DNA of 37,335 bases from assembly GCA_945860355.1 (NCBI GenBank), contig CAMARB010000016.1, positions 1 through 37,335 on the forward strand, written 5' to 3'. The notes below the pieces were generated by a model that saw only the letters and a list, made by a program, of their open reading frames with translations, was not told the origin of the DNA and did not search any database. This document shows, piece by piece, positions 1 to 8,473 of the stretch. Position 1 is the stretch's first letter. Each line of letters begins with the position of its first letter. Made by a program: the position numbers and the translations under genes. The stretch comes from Chthoniobacter flavus (GTDB lineage Bacteria > Verrucomicrobiota > Verrucomicrobiia > Chthoniobacterales > Chthoniobacteraceae).

Positions 1-506
1 AAGGCTTGATTGACGTGCTGCTCGGCCGCTCCGAGGACCGCGCCCGGTTCGATCCTCCGTCCAAAGTGCTCGAGGGCAACGGCTACAAAATCCTCGGCAC
101 GTTGACCGATCAATTCGACCGGGCACAGGGCAAGGCCAACGTGGAGGATGCCCTGGCCAAACATCCCGACCTCGGCTGTCTGGTCGGACTCTTCGCCTAC
201 AACCCGCCCCTGATTCTGGAGGCATTGGAACAGGCTCAAAAACTCGGCAAAATCCAGGTGGTCGCATTTGACGAGGACGACGCCACGCTCGACGCCGTGG
301 AGAAGGGCACGGTGCACGGCACGGTGGTCCAGAACCCCTACCTCTACGGCTACAAATCGGTGGAAATCTTGAACGCCCTGATCGACGGAAAAAATGCGCC
401 CGGCGCCGACGGCCAGTTCGTGGACGTGCCGGCCCGCAAGATCCGCAAAGCCGACGTGGCGGAGTTTCGCGCCGACCTCAAATCCAAGCTGCAAGCGGTC
501 AAATAG
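1..506 (+). CDS. Sugar ABC transporter substrate-binding protein, C-terminal part
   Basis: This is the C-terminal part, about 167 residues, of a periplasmic sugar-binding protein of the RbsB/Peripla_BP_4 type. The reading frame is open to the left window edge, so the true start and signal peptide lie outside. The visible half fits the second lobe of the fold: a segment on counting bound molecules (ANVEDALAKHPDLGCLVG), then VVAFDEDDATLDAVEKG, then a block with VVQNPYLYGYKSVEIL, which in this family forms the hinge and ligand-contact region. It should deliver a sugar to the importer encoded next. The stop lies six bases before the ATPase gene, so the two are co-transcribed. The family does not reveal the exact sugar; ribose, xylose or a similar pentose or hexose is possible. 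Confidence 0.88.
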   Translation, partial: GLIDVLLGRSEDRARFDPPSKVLEGNGYKILGTLTDQFDRAQGKANVEDALAKHPDLGCLVGLFAYNPPLILEALEQAQKLGKIQVVAFDEDDATLDAVEKGTVHGTVVQNPYLYGYKSVEILNALIDGKNAPGADGQFVDVPARKIRKADVAEFRADLKSKLQAVK

Positions 507-512
507 ACGCGC

Positions 513-2024
513 ATGACCCCTCCGCTGCTGGAAGCCCGGCAACTCGTCAAATCGTTCCCCGGGGTGCGCGCCCTCAAAGGGGTCAACCTCACGCTCGACC
601 CCGGCGAAGTGCTCGCTGTCATCGGCGAAAACGGCGCGGGAAAAAGCACGTTGATGAAGATCCTGGCCGGGGTGCAAACACCCGACAGCGGCCAGATTCT
701 CATCGACGGCAAACCCTGCGTCATCGGCTCCGTCGAGGACGCCATGGCGCACGGCATCGCGCTCATCCATCAGGAGCTCAACCTCGCCCGGACACTCGAC
801 GTGGGTGCCAACATTTTCCTGGGACGCGAACCCAGCCGCTGGGGGTGGATGGACCAGGCGCGTATCGCCCGGGAATCCGCCCTCATTCTTGCCCGGGTCG
901 GCTTGAACGTGCCGCCCTCCACGCCCCTGAGCGCATTAACCATCGGGCAGCAGCAACTCATTGAAATCGCCAAGGCGCTCTCGATCCGCGCCCGGGTTCT
1001 CATCATGGATGAACCCACATCGAGCCTTTCCGTTCATGAAACCGAGGCGCTCGTCCGGCTCATTCAAGAGCTGCGCTCCAGCGGGGTGAGCATCGTTTAT
1101 ATCTCCCACCGGCTGGGCGAGGTGGAAGCCGTGGCGGATCGCGTGGAGGTGCTGCGCGACGGCGAAAACGCCGGTGCCCTTCCCCGCCCGCAGATCCGGC
1201 GGGACGCCATGGTCAAACTCATGGTGGGCCGTGAACTCTCCCAGTTCTACCCGCACCAGCCGCATCCGCCCGGGGCCGTGGCGATGGAAGCCCGGGAGAT
1301 CCGCACCGCCCTTTACCCCAAGCAATCGGTAAGCTTCAGCGTGCGGGCCGGGGAGATTGTGGGGTTGGCGGGGTTGGTGGGCGCGGGGCGCACGGAACTG
1401 TTGGAGGCGATTTTCGGAGTCGTCCCGGCGCTCTCCGGCGCCATTGAACTCGGCGACTTGACGCTGAGACCCCGGTCGCCCGTGGAATCCATCGCCGCGG
1501 GCGTGGCCCTGGTGCCGGAGGACAGAAAACACCACGGTCTAGCCTTGGAGATGGGAGTGCGCGAGAACCTCAGCCTGGCCAACCTCCACCGGGATCAGCG
1601 GTTCGGATTCCGCGACGGCCCCCGCGAGAACGCGCTCTGCGATTCGATGATCGCGGCGCTGCGTATTAAAACGCCCGGCCCTTCCCAGCCCGTCCAGTTT
1701 CTTTCCGGAGGCAACCAGCAGAAGGTGGTCATCGGCAAATGGCTGGCCACGGATCCCCGCGTGCTTTTGCTCGATGAACCCACCCGCGGCATCGACATCG
1801 GCGCGAAGCAGGAAATTTACCGGCTCATGGAAGAACTCGCCGGCCGGGGCGTGGCGATTGTTTTCGCATCGAGCGAAATGGAAGAAATCCTGGGCATGTC
1901 GGACCGGGTCCTGGTGATGCATGAAGGCCGGATCACCGGCGAATTACCCCGGCAACACCTCAGCGAAGAAAGCATCATGGGGCTGGCCACAGGCGGCAGC
2001 TCCGCCCCCCTCTCATCCCAATGA
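513..2024 (+). CDS. Sugar ABC transporter ATP-binding protein, RbsA/MglA type
   Basis: This 503-residue protein has two fused ABC ATPase domains, the usual length and layout for RbsA, XylG and MglA. Domain one has Walker [10 protein letters not shown] (residues 38-46), a deviant signature LTIGQQQ (142-148), as is normal in RbsA, and Walker B VLIMDEP (162-168). Domain two has the degenerate P-loop GLVGAGRTE (287-295), the signature LSGGNQQK (397-404) and Walker [13 protein letters not shown] (417-428). It should drive sugar uptake from the cytoplasmic face of the membrane with the permease that follows. The start is an ATG six bases after the binding-protein stop, and the stop overlaps the permease start by four bases (ATGA), which suggests translational coupling. 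The substrate cannot be told from sequence. Confidence 0.95.
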   Translation: MTPPLLEARQLVKSFPGVRALKGVNLTLDPGEVLAVIGENGAGKSTLMKILAGVQTPDSGQILIDGKPCVIGSVEDAMAHGIALIHQELNLARTLDVGANIFLGREPSRWGWMDQARIARESALILARVGLNVPPSTPLSALTIGQQQLIEIAKALSIRARVLIMDEPTSSLSVHETEALVRLIQELRSSGVSIVYISHRLGEVEAVADRVEVLRDGENAGALPRPQIRRDAMVKLMVGRELSQFYPHQPHPPGAVAMEAREIRTALYPKQSVSFSVRAGEIVGLAGLVGAGRTELLEAIFGVVPALSGAIELGDLTLRPRSPVESIAAGVALVPEDRKHHGLALEMGVRENLSLANLHRDQRFGFRDGPRENALCDSMIAALRIKTPGPSQPVQFLSGGNQQKVVIGKWLATDPRVLLLDEPTRGIDIGAKQEIYRLMEELAGRGVAIVFASSEMEEILGMSDRVLVMHEGRITGELPRQHLSEESIMGLATGGSSAPLSSQ

Positions 2025-3010
2025 AAAAGCTCCTTGGCATTCTCGGACTGCTCGTGGCGGTCTGCGTCATCACCGCGCTGGCAAGCGATAGTTTCCTGAG
2101 CGCCTACAACCTCGAGAACCTGGTGCGCCGGTCCGCTCTCTTCGGCATTCTGGGCATCGGCGTGGCATTTGTGATCATCACCGGAGGCATCGACCTGTCC
2201 ATCGGCTCGGTGGTGTGCCTGGTCGGCTGCGGCCTTCCCTGGCTGCTCACGGTCCAACACTGGCCCCTGCCGCTGGCGCTCCTAGCCGCAACCGCCACCT
2301 CGCTCGCCATCGGCTTGGGGCACGGCCTGCTGATCACCAAACTGCGGATCCAACCCTTTATCGTCACGCTTTGCGGCCTGCTCCTCTACCGGGGCATCGC
2401 CCGCGGCTTTACCCAGGATCAAACCGTCGGGTTCGGCTCAGGATTCAAAACCCTGCGGGGACTGGCCACGGGAAAAGTCGCGTTTCTCCCGGGGTTCGAC
2501 CTGCCCGTCCCCGTGCTGGTTTTGGCGGCGACGGCGCTCCTCGCGGCGTTGTTTCTTAACCGCACCATCTACGGACGCTACCTCCTGGCGTTGGGCAGCA
2601 ACCCCCAGGCCGCCGCGTACAGCGGGATCAAAACCCAGAGGATGACCGTGCTCGCCTACGTGATCAGCTCGGGTCTGGCGGGACTCGGCGGGATGCTTTT
2701 TGTGCTCGATATCAACTCCGCGCAGCCGGTTGATTTCGGCAACTTCTATGAGCTCTACGCCATCGCCGCCGCCGTGCTCGGCGGTTGCAGCTTGCGCGGC
2801 GGCGAGGGCTCCATCCTCGGCGTGCTCATCGGCGCCACCCTCATGCAGGTGCTCCGCAACACCATCACCTTGGTCACCACCCATAACAACGTGGAGTTCG
2901 CCATCATCGGCGCGGTGATCCTCCTGGGGGTCGTCGCCGACGAACTCACCCGCCGCTTCGCCGCACGACGCCGGGCCGCAAAGGCGCTCCAGAAATCGCC
3001 GTCGCCGTGA
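2021..3010 (+). CDS. Sugar ABC transporter permease, RbsC type
   Basis: A 329-residue integral membrane permease of the BPD_transp_2 family. Several hydrophobic segments span the chain, and the family hallmark [11 protein letters not shown] follows the second one (about residues 55-65). [18 protein letters not shown] near residue 250 matches the conserved loop of RbsC homologues. It forms the membrane channel for the ATPase upstream, with which it overlaps by four bases. The C-terminus is basic ([13 protein letters not shown]). The operon seems to end or pause here, because the next gene begins about 280 bases later, beyond a repeat element at 3098-3240. Confidence 0.95.
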   Translation: MKKLLGILGLLVAVCVITALASDSFLSAYNLENLVRRSALFGILGIGVAFVIITGGIDLSIGSVVCLVGCGLPWLLTVQHWPLPLALLAATATSLAIGLGHGLLITKLRIQPFIVTLCGLLLYRGIARGFTQDQTVGFGSGFKTLRGLATGKVAFLPGFDLPVPVLVLAATALLAALFLNRTIYGRYLLALGSNPQAAAYSGIKTQRMTVLAYVISSGLAGLGGMLFVLDINSAQPVDFGNFYELYAIAAAVLGGCSLRGGEGSILGVLIGATLMQVLRNTITLVTTHNNVEFAIIGAVILLGVVADELTRRFAARRRAAKALQKSPSP

Positions 3011-3097
3011 TTCCCTAGCGGAACGCCGCCGCCGCAAAACCACAGGAAATCGACGCAAGAGCTCAATGACAGCGGAGCCCGTCGTCGGGCAACTTTG

Positions 3098-3240
3098 AAC
3101 CCGAAAGCGGAAGTTCCAGCGGAATAACTGAATGGGCAAAAGTGCAAATCCTTTGGGTTCGGCAATTTTGAGAAATCCCTCCGCGTTCCCCGCGGCTCCG
3201 CGTGCAAATAATCTTTCTCTGAAACTTCGGAGTTCGGGTT
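3098..3240 (+). repeat. 143-bp element with terminal inverted repeats, copy A
   Basis: An intergenic element between the sugar permease and the dehydrogenase. It starts AACCCGAAAGCGGAAG and ends CGGAGTTCGGGTT; the right end read on the other strand is AACCCGAACTCCGAAG, so the ends form an imperfect inverted repeat (18 of 22 positions match). A second copy in opposite orientation lies at 28968-29110. An ungapped hand alignment gives about 124 of 143 identical positions. The core TCCCTCCGCGTTCCCCGCG is unchanged in both. There is no transposase gene, so if mobile it would be MITE-like and moved in trans. The right edge falls 49 bases before the likely start of the dehydrogenase. Confidence 0.85.
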
Positions 3241-3289
3241 GAAGGCCCTTCGGGGTCGGATTGCCCGTCCCCACACCCACCGGCTCGCC

Positions 3290-4057
3290 ATGATCGCCCC
3301 CTCCCTTCGCCCTCTCGAAAACCGCGTCGCCCTGGTCACCGGCAGCACCACGGGGCTCGGCAAAGAAATGGCGCTGGCTCTGGGTCGAGCCGGGGCGAAA
3401 GTCGCCATCAACTACCAGAACAACGCCGAGCGGGCACAGAAAGCCTTCGCCGAGATCCGGGCCGAGGGGATTGATGCGGCGCTGATCCGGGGCGACGTGA
3501 CGCACGAAAGCGACGTGCCGCGGATGGTGGCGGAGATCGGCGCACAACTCGGTCCGGTGGACATCCTCGTGCTCAACGCCACGGCCGATCAGCCGCAAAA
3601 ACAAATCGAGGACTACGACTGGGCGTTCTACCAGCAGATGCTCGATTTCTTTGTCAAAAGCCCGTTCCTGCTCTCCAAGGCCTGTGTCCCCCACATGAAA
3701 ACGCAACGCTGGGGACGGATCATCAACATCGGCTCGGAGGTTTTCACCAAGGGCGTGGCGCCGTTCACGGCCTACGTGGCGGCCAAAGGCGGCCAGAACG
3801 GGTTCAACCGCAGCTTGGCGACGGAGGTCGCGCCCTGGGGAATCACCGTCAACATGATCTCGCCGGGCTGGATCCCGGTGGAGCGACACGAGCAGGACCC
3901 AGCGGAGATCAAAGAGAACTACCGGAAACTCATCCCGCTCGGCCGCTGGGGCGTGCCTGAGGACGTGGCGGGCGCCGTGGTGTTTCTGGCCAGTCAGGCC
4001 GCCTCATTCATCACCGGGCAAAACCTCCATATCAACGGCGGCACCACCGTGCACTGA
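3290..4057 (+). CDS. Short-chain dehydrogenase/reductase (SDR family)
   Basis: A classical SDR of 255 residues with the NAD(P)-binding motif TGSTTGLG (17-24) and the catalytic triad Ser149, Tyr162 and Lys166 (INIGSE and YVAAK). GDVTHES near residue 68 is the usual adenine-contact region. The common NNAG motif is replaced by LNATAD (95-100). I start at ATG 3290, giving MIAPSLRPLENRVALVTG; a longer frame from TTG 3239 begins inside the repeat element and adds residues with no family match. Lying just after a sugar importer, it may oxidise or reduce an imported sugar or polyol, but this is inferred from position only. FabG-like 3-oxoacyl reductases have the same architecture. Confidence 0.9.
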   Translation: MIAPSLRPLENRVALVTGSTTGLGKEMALALGRAGAKVAINYQNNAERAQKAFAEIRAEGIDAALIRGDVTHESDVPRMVAEIGAQLGPVDILVLNATADQPQKQIEDYDWAFYQQMLDFFVKSPFLLSKACVPHMKTQRWGRIINIGSEVFTKGVAPFTAYVAAKGGQNGFNRSLATEVAPWGITVNMISPGWIPVERHEQDPAEIKENYRKLIPLGRWGVPEDVAGAVVFLASQAASFITGQNLHINGGTTVH

Positions 4058-4106
4058 GCGCCCGTCGTCGCGGGTTGAACCCCTGCGTCCCGAACTGTGC
4101 GGCGGG

Positions 4107-5444
4107 TCAGCGGCGCAGCTTTCCGCTGGCGGTCAGCGGCAGGCTCTCCACGAAGGCGAACTCCACGGGCACCTTGTAACGGGCCAAACGCTCCCGGCAT
4201 CGGAGGGCGATGTCAGCGACGCTCGGCGGACACCGCGGGTCCACGGGCACCAGCTGCGCCACCGGCACGGCGCCCACCTTGGGATGAGGCCGGCCCAACA
4301 CCCGGGCCTGCGCGACGCCGGGCACCTCCCCAAGCACCGCCTCGACCTCCTCGGGAAAACATTTGAGCCCCGCCACGTTGATCACCGAGTGCGCCCGCCC
4401 GTCGATAAACACGTCCCCCTCCGCATCGACCCGGCCCAAGTCCCCCGTCGCGAACCATCCCTCCGGGCAAATCTCCGCCGCCGTGCGCCAGGGGCTCAGG
4501 TAAGCATCCAGCATCCCGGGTCCGCGCAGATGGAGTTCCCCCTCGCGCAACCGCACCGCGTATCCCGGCAAAGCCCGGCCAACCGAACCCGGTTTCTCGC
4601 GCGCCGCCCGCAGATTGAGAAGAGGCAGCCCGACCTCGATCACCCCCAGCCCCTGGGAGAGAGGCACCCCGAACCGGTTGTCGAATCCTTGGGCGGTTGC
4701 CGAGGGAAGGGCGGCGGCGGTTGAAACCGCCAGGCGCAAACCCGGCCAGGGCCGCCCCGAGGCTTCGGCGGCAAGCAGCGCGTGATGGAACGGCGCCCCG
4801 TAGAGCACCGTGCCCCCGTGCGCCCGCGCCGACCCCAGGACATCCTCCGCCAGATGGGAGCGGACCAGCACGGTGCATGCGCCTTTTGCCAGATAAAGCA
4901 TCAGCGACACGGCGAAATGATGCGCCATCGGCAAAACCCACACCACCCGGTCTTCCGGCGTGATGGACAGCCCCCCGTTGGCCGCCTCGATGCGTTCCCG
5001 AAGCCGCTCATGGGAAAGCACGATCCCTTTGCTCCGCCCGGTGGTGCCGGAGCTGAACCGGATAAAGGCCGGATTGAGTCGTGCCAGAGCGTCCTCCGGA
5101 AAACCCAGGTCACCGCTCAACGGCGCCTCTTGCACGTTCCCCGCGGCGTCCACCACCGCCCCAAGCCCCGTTTCGCGGATGAGCCGGGCGCGTTCCGGGG
5201 GCGCAAGCTCGCTGGCGATCGGCACCAGACATTTGCCGGCGCGCACGATCCCCAGCGCATAGATCACGTGTTCGATTCCATTGGGGCAATCCAGCCCCAC
5301 CCGGGCCGCTCGCGTTTGCGCCACCCGGACCGCCATTTTTTCCGCGCGCTCGATCAAGTCGCCGTAGCTCAGCGCCGCTCCGTCCGCGATCAGGGCCTGC
5401 GCAGACCGGCGGGCGCCGCGAAAGATCTCCTCCACCAGGTTCAT
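4107..5444 (-). CDS. AMP-binding adenylate-forming ligase (acyl/aryl-CoA synthetase-like)
   Basis: A 445-residue member of the ANL superfamily, which activates a carboxylate as an acyl-adenylate and usually passes it to CoA or a carrier thiol. Motif A3 is IRFSSGTTGRSKG (128-140), FATGDLGRVDAEG is the A7 region, and the final segment LPLTASGKLRR holds the catalytic lysine (Lys442) three residues from the end. It is shorter than most acyl-CoA synthetases and nearer to MenE in size, but complete in motifs. Its start overlaps the stop of the upstream FAD oxidoreductase gene by four bases, so the two are translationally coupled. The substrate is unknown. No acyl carrier protein or thioesterase lies nearby. 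Confidence 0.88.
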   Translation of the reverse strand: MNLVEEIFRGARRSAQALIADGAALSYGDLIERAEKMAVRVAQTRAARVGLDCPNGIEHVIYALGIVRAGKCLVPIASELAPPERARLIRETGLGAVVDAAGNVQEAPLSGDLGFPEDALARLNPAFIRFSSGTTGRSKGIVLSHERLRERIEAANGGLSITPEDRVVWVLPMAHHFAVSLMLYLAKGACTVLVRSHLAEDVLGSARAHGGTVLYGAPFHHALLAAEASGRPWPGLRLAVSTAAALPSATAQGFDNRFGVPLSQGLGVIEVGLPLLNLRAAREKPGSVGRALPGYAVRLREGELHLRGPGMLDAYLSPWRTAAEICPEGWFATGDLGRVDAEGDVFIDGRAHSVINVAGLKCFPEEVEAVLGEVPGVAQARVLGRPHPKVGAVPVAQLVPVDPRCPPSVADIALRCRERLARYKVPVEFAFVESLPLTASGKLRR

Positions 5445-6787
5445 AGGCGAGCGTCGGCCGAGCCCGACAAAACCGCGACTGTTCCAAATCCCGCGTCCTC
5501 ACGGATTCGCCCTCCGAACCGCCCGGCAAGCAGCGCCCGCTGCTCGCAGACCTGCGCCGCATCGACGCGCCCCTCCCTCGCCATCAACGCGGCGGCGATG
5601 CCCGCCGCCTCGCCGGTCGCCAGGCAGGTCCCAATCACACGAATGGACGCCTGCGCCTCGTGACTGCACGCGATGCAACGCCCCGCCGCGAAGAGGTTTG
5701 CATGATCGCGCGCCTGCAGGGAACGCAGCGGCACCTGACAGGGCCGCCCGTCCTTGGGATACCGCAACCGCGGGCCCCGGTTGGTTTCCCGCAGTTCCAT
5801 CGGCCAGGCCGCCACCGCCACCGCATCGGCAAACTCCGCGCCGGCCTCCAAATCCGCCGTTTCGAGCCGGTAACGGCCCACCATCCGGCGGCTCTCCCGA
5901 ATGCCCACGCGCGAGGGAAAAGCGCTGATCGAGGTGGTCTCGAAGCCGGGAATCTCGCGGCGAAGGAATGCGACGAGCGCGGAGGCGAGTTGGCGACCAT
6001 GTGTTTCAAGGCCGGTCAAACACTGCGCATCGAGCGGATCATAACCCGGCGCATCCAGGTCGATCGTGACAAACGCGCCCCCACCCCGGCCACTGGCGCG
6101 GAAAACCGCGCCCAAAGCTTGCTCGGGCAGTGTGCCCGCCTGCACCGCGGAAGCGATCCGACGCACGATCCGCAACCGGCCTTCCTCCTGGAGGACGCCC
6201 TGCGACACGTCCTGCAGGGCAAAAATGAAGGCCGGGCGCTGAAGCCGTTCCGAGGCCGCCTGTTCCCAAGCCGCTCCTCCCAAGCTCACCGCCAGCGCGT
6301 CGCCGCTGGCATCCACCACCGTCCGCGCGGCGACCGTTTCCCGGCGGCCCCGGCTGAAAATCTCAACCATGCGAAACCCGGCATCGACTCCGATGACTTC
6401 ACTGTGAAAACGCACCGACAGAAGGGGAGTTTCCGCCACAAAACGGTCCGCCACCCGGGCGATGTCGGTGGGATGCTGCAGCAGGACGTCCACCCGCCCC
6501 ATCCGCGAGGCGGCACTCTCCGGAGTCCCTTCCCCGGCGGACTCAACCAGACGCCGGGAAAACTCGGCCGCAAACCCCTCGTTTGCCAGCGTCGCGACCG
6601 GCACCCCCGTGAACTCCGGCAGCAGGAAAAGCCCGCAAATCGAATGCACCAGAGCGGCGGACGCCGTCCCCCCCAGGGAGGAGCCCCGTTCCACCAGAAG
6701 CGTACGCGCACCGGTCCGGGCAGCGTTAACCGCTGCCGCCAAACCGGCGCATCCACCGCCAACCACCACAACATCAAACTCGCTCAT
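5441..6787 (-). CDS. FAD-dependent oxidoreductase (FAD_oxidored family)
   Basis: A 448-residue flavoprotein. The Rossmann motif VVVVGGGCAGLAAAV starts about five residues in, followed by the acidic residue in TLLVERG and the GGT turn (SSLGGTAS). Near the C-terminus, NLFAAGRCIACSHEAQAS and GTCLATGEAAGIAAAL form the second flavin-binding block typical of the FAD_oxidored family common in Planctomycetota and Verrucomicrobiota. I start at MSEFDVVVVGGG (ATG at 6787); an in-frame ATG seven codons earlier is possible, and the open frame extends further with no flavoprotein similarity. It is first in a two-gene operon with the adenylate-forming ligase. No signal peptide is seen. The substrate is not known. 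Confidence 0.87.
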   Translation of the reverse strand: MSEFDVVVVGGGCAGLAAAVNAARTGARTLLVERGSSLGGTASAALVHSICGLFLLPEFTGVPVATLANEGFAAEFSRRLVESAGEGTPESAASRMGRVDVLLQHPTDIARVADRFVAETPLLSVRFHSEVIGVDAGFRMVEIFSRGRRETVAARTVVDASGDALAVSLGGAAWEQAASERLQRPAFIFALQDVSQGVLQEEGRLRIVRRIASAVQAGTLPEQALGAVFRASGRGGGAFVTIDLDAPGYDPLDAQCLTGLETHGRQLASALVAFLRREIPGFETTSISAFPSRVGIRESRRMVGRYRLETADLEAGAEFADAVAVAAWPMELRETNRGPRLRYPKDGRPCQVPLRSLQARDHANLFAAGRCIACSHEAQASIRVIGTCLATGEAAGIAAALMAREGRVDAAQVCEQRALLAGRFGGRIREDAGFGTVAVLSGSADARL

Positions 6788-6990
6788 GAGAAGGAACCCG
6801 CGCGGCATTTTTGGCGGCAGCTTTCCGGCCAATCCAGCGCAAAACACGGGGTCCGCCCCCTGTCGCCCCCCGCGCCTTGGTGGATGCGCGCCATGGTTCG
6901 CGGGAATTCGGGCGCTGGTCCGAAATCTGCATAAAAAGTCACCCGCCACCCCTCGTTGTCCCCCTTCTCAAACCCGTCCCCCCCCCGCTG

Positions 6991-8451
6991 ATGCAGCGCG
7001 ATCTGAGCATTCAAGCTCTCCAATCCGGCGAACGCTGGGACGTCCTCATCGTGGGAGGCGGCGCGACCGGCCTGGGCGCGGCCGTGGACAGCGCCGCGCG
7101 CGGCTATCGCACGGCGCTCGTGGAGCAGGGCGACTTCGCCCATGCGACCTCCAGCCGCAGCACCAAACTCATCCATGGAGGAGTCCGTTACCTGCGCCAG
7201 GGAAACATCTCCCTGGTCCGTGAAGCCCTGCTCGAACGCGCCCGGTTGCTGCGCAACGCACCGGGCCTGGTCAACACGCTGCCCTTTGTGATCCCCGCCT
7301 ACGCCCGATGGGAGCCCCTCTATTACGGGCTCGGATTGAAGGTGTATGACGCACTCGCCGGGCGGCACGGCATCGGCGGTTCCCGCCGGCTCTCCCGGGA
7401 CGAAACCCTTGAGACGCTGCCGGGCGCCGCTCCCGAGGGCCTCTGCGGCGGCGTGTTGTATCACGACGCGCAGTTCGACGACGCCCGGCTCGCCATCGCG
7501 TTGATGCGCAAACTCATCGCGCTGGGCGGTGCGCCCCTCAACTACGCCCGGGTGATCCGGCTCGAAAAAGCCAACAACAGCGTCACCGGCGTCCGGCTCC
7601 GGGACGAGGAATCCGGGCACGAATGGGTGGTGAACAGCAGGGTGGTGGTGAACGCCACTGGCGTCCTCGCCGATGACCTCCGGGTTGAGGACGATCGCCG
7701 ACGGCCCCGGCTCCTGGCTCCCAGCCAAGGGGCGCACGTGGTGTTGGACCGCGATTTCCTGCCGGGTTCCCACGCGTTGATGATCCCGCGCACGGCGGAC
7801 GGGCGGGTGCTCTTCGCCATCCCCTGGCAGGGCCGCACCCTGCTGGGAACGACGGACACGCCCATGCCACGCCCGCCGCGGACCCCAAAGCCGTTGCCGG
7901 AGGAGATCGCCTTTTTGCTCGATCACGCGCGCCGCTACCTGCGCCGCGCGCCGGAACCCGGCGATGTGCTCAGCGCATTTGCGGGGCTGCGGCCGCTGAT
8001 CCAGCGGGCGCCGGGGAATTCCACCGCGTCGTTATCCCGGGATCATTTCCTTGAAATCTCGCGCAGCGGTCTTGTGACCATCACGGGGGGGAAATGGACC
8101 ACGTACCGCAAAATGGCCGAGGACAGCATCAACGCGGCGGCGCGTGTGGGCGAGCTGCCGGAACGTCCGTGCGCCACCGCGACGCTGCCCATTGAGGGGC
8201 AAGCCGCCGCCCAGTCTCTCCCCGGCGAGGAGGAAGTGCGGCGGGCGGTGACGGAAGAAATGGCGCGGACCGTGGAGGACGTGCTTTCCCGGCGGAGTCG
8301 CGCGCTGCTGCTGGATGCCAGGGCCAGCGCGGCTTACGCGCCGCAGGTGGCCCGGTGGATGGCGGAGATTCTGGGCAAAGATCCGCGTTGGTCCGAGCAA
8401 CAGGCGGGCGGGTTCCAGACGCTCAGCGCCGACTACCTTCCAATATCCTGA
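6991..8451 (+). CDS. glpD: Aerobic glycerol-3-phosphate dehydrogenase
   Basis: This 486-residue flavoenzyme should oxidise glycerol-3-phosphate to dihydroxyacetone phosphate at the inner membrane face, passing electrons to quinone. It shows the FAD motif VLIVGGGATGLGAAVD (about 18-33), the family signature TSSRSTKLIHGGVRYL, the block LIPRTADGRVLFAIPWQG (with M for L at the start), and the late ITGGKWTTYRKMAED. The C-terminal helical domain is present, so it is full length. I chose ATG 6991 because MQRDLSIQALQSGERWDVL aligns with the family start; the open frame reaches further upstream without similarity. It is divergent from the FAD oxidoreductase gene (about 200 bases apart). glpK and glpF are not in the window. 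Confidence 0.92.
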   Translation: MQRDLSIQALQSGERWDVLIVGGGATGLGAAVDSAARGYRTALVEQGDFAHATSSRSTKLIHGGVRYLRQGNISLVREALLERARLLRNAPGLVNTLPFVIPAYARWEPLYYGLGLKVYDALAGRHGIGGSRRLSRDETLETLPGAAPEGLCGGVLYHDAQFDDARLAIALMRKLIALGGAPLNYARVIRLEKANNSVTGVRLRDEESGHEWVVNSRVVVNATGVLADDLRVEDDRRRPRLLAPSQGAHVVLDRDFLPGSHALMIPRTADGRVLFAIPWQGRTLLGTTDTPMPRPPRTPKPLPEEIAFLLDHARRYLRRAPEPGDVLSAFAGLRPLIQRAPGNSTASLSRDHFLEISRSGLVTITGGKWTTYRKMAEDSINAAARVGELPERPCATATLPIEGQAAAQSLPGEEEVRRAVTEEMARTVEDVLSRRSRALLLDARASAAYAPQVARWMAEILGKDPRWSEQQAGGFQTLSADYLPIS

Positions 8452-8473
8452 GCCCGAGTCCGGCGTCGGCTTT

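Noticed and set aside
2438-3889. Long minus-strand open frame of about 480 codons across the permease, repeat and dehydrogenase
   Set aside because: It is antisense to two well-supported genes, has no recognisable domain and is a product of high GC content.
5268-5285. GTTCGATTCC resembling a tRNA T-arm
   Set aside because: It is inside the ligase gene and no acceptor or anticodon stem can be built around it.
5660-6934. Plus-strand open frame of about 420 codons
   Set aside because: Antisense to the FAD oxidoreductase; Pro-, Arg- and His-rich with no family pattern.
6811-6990. N-terminal extension of the glycerol-3-phosphate dehydrogenase
   Set aside because: The extra 60 codons have no similarity to the family and overlap the divergent promoter region.
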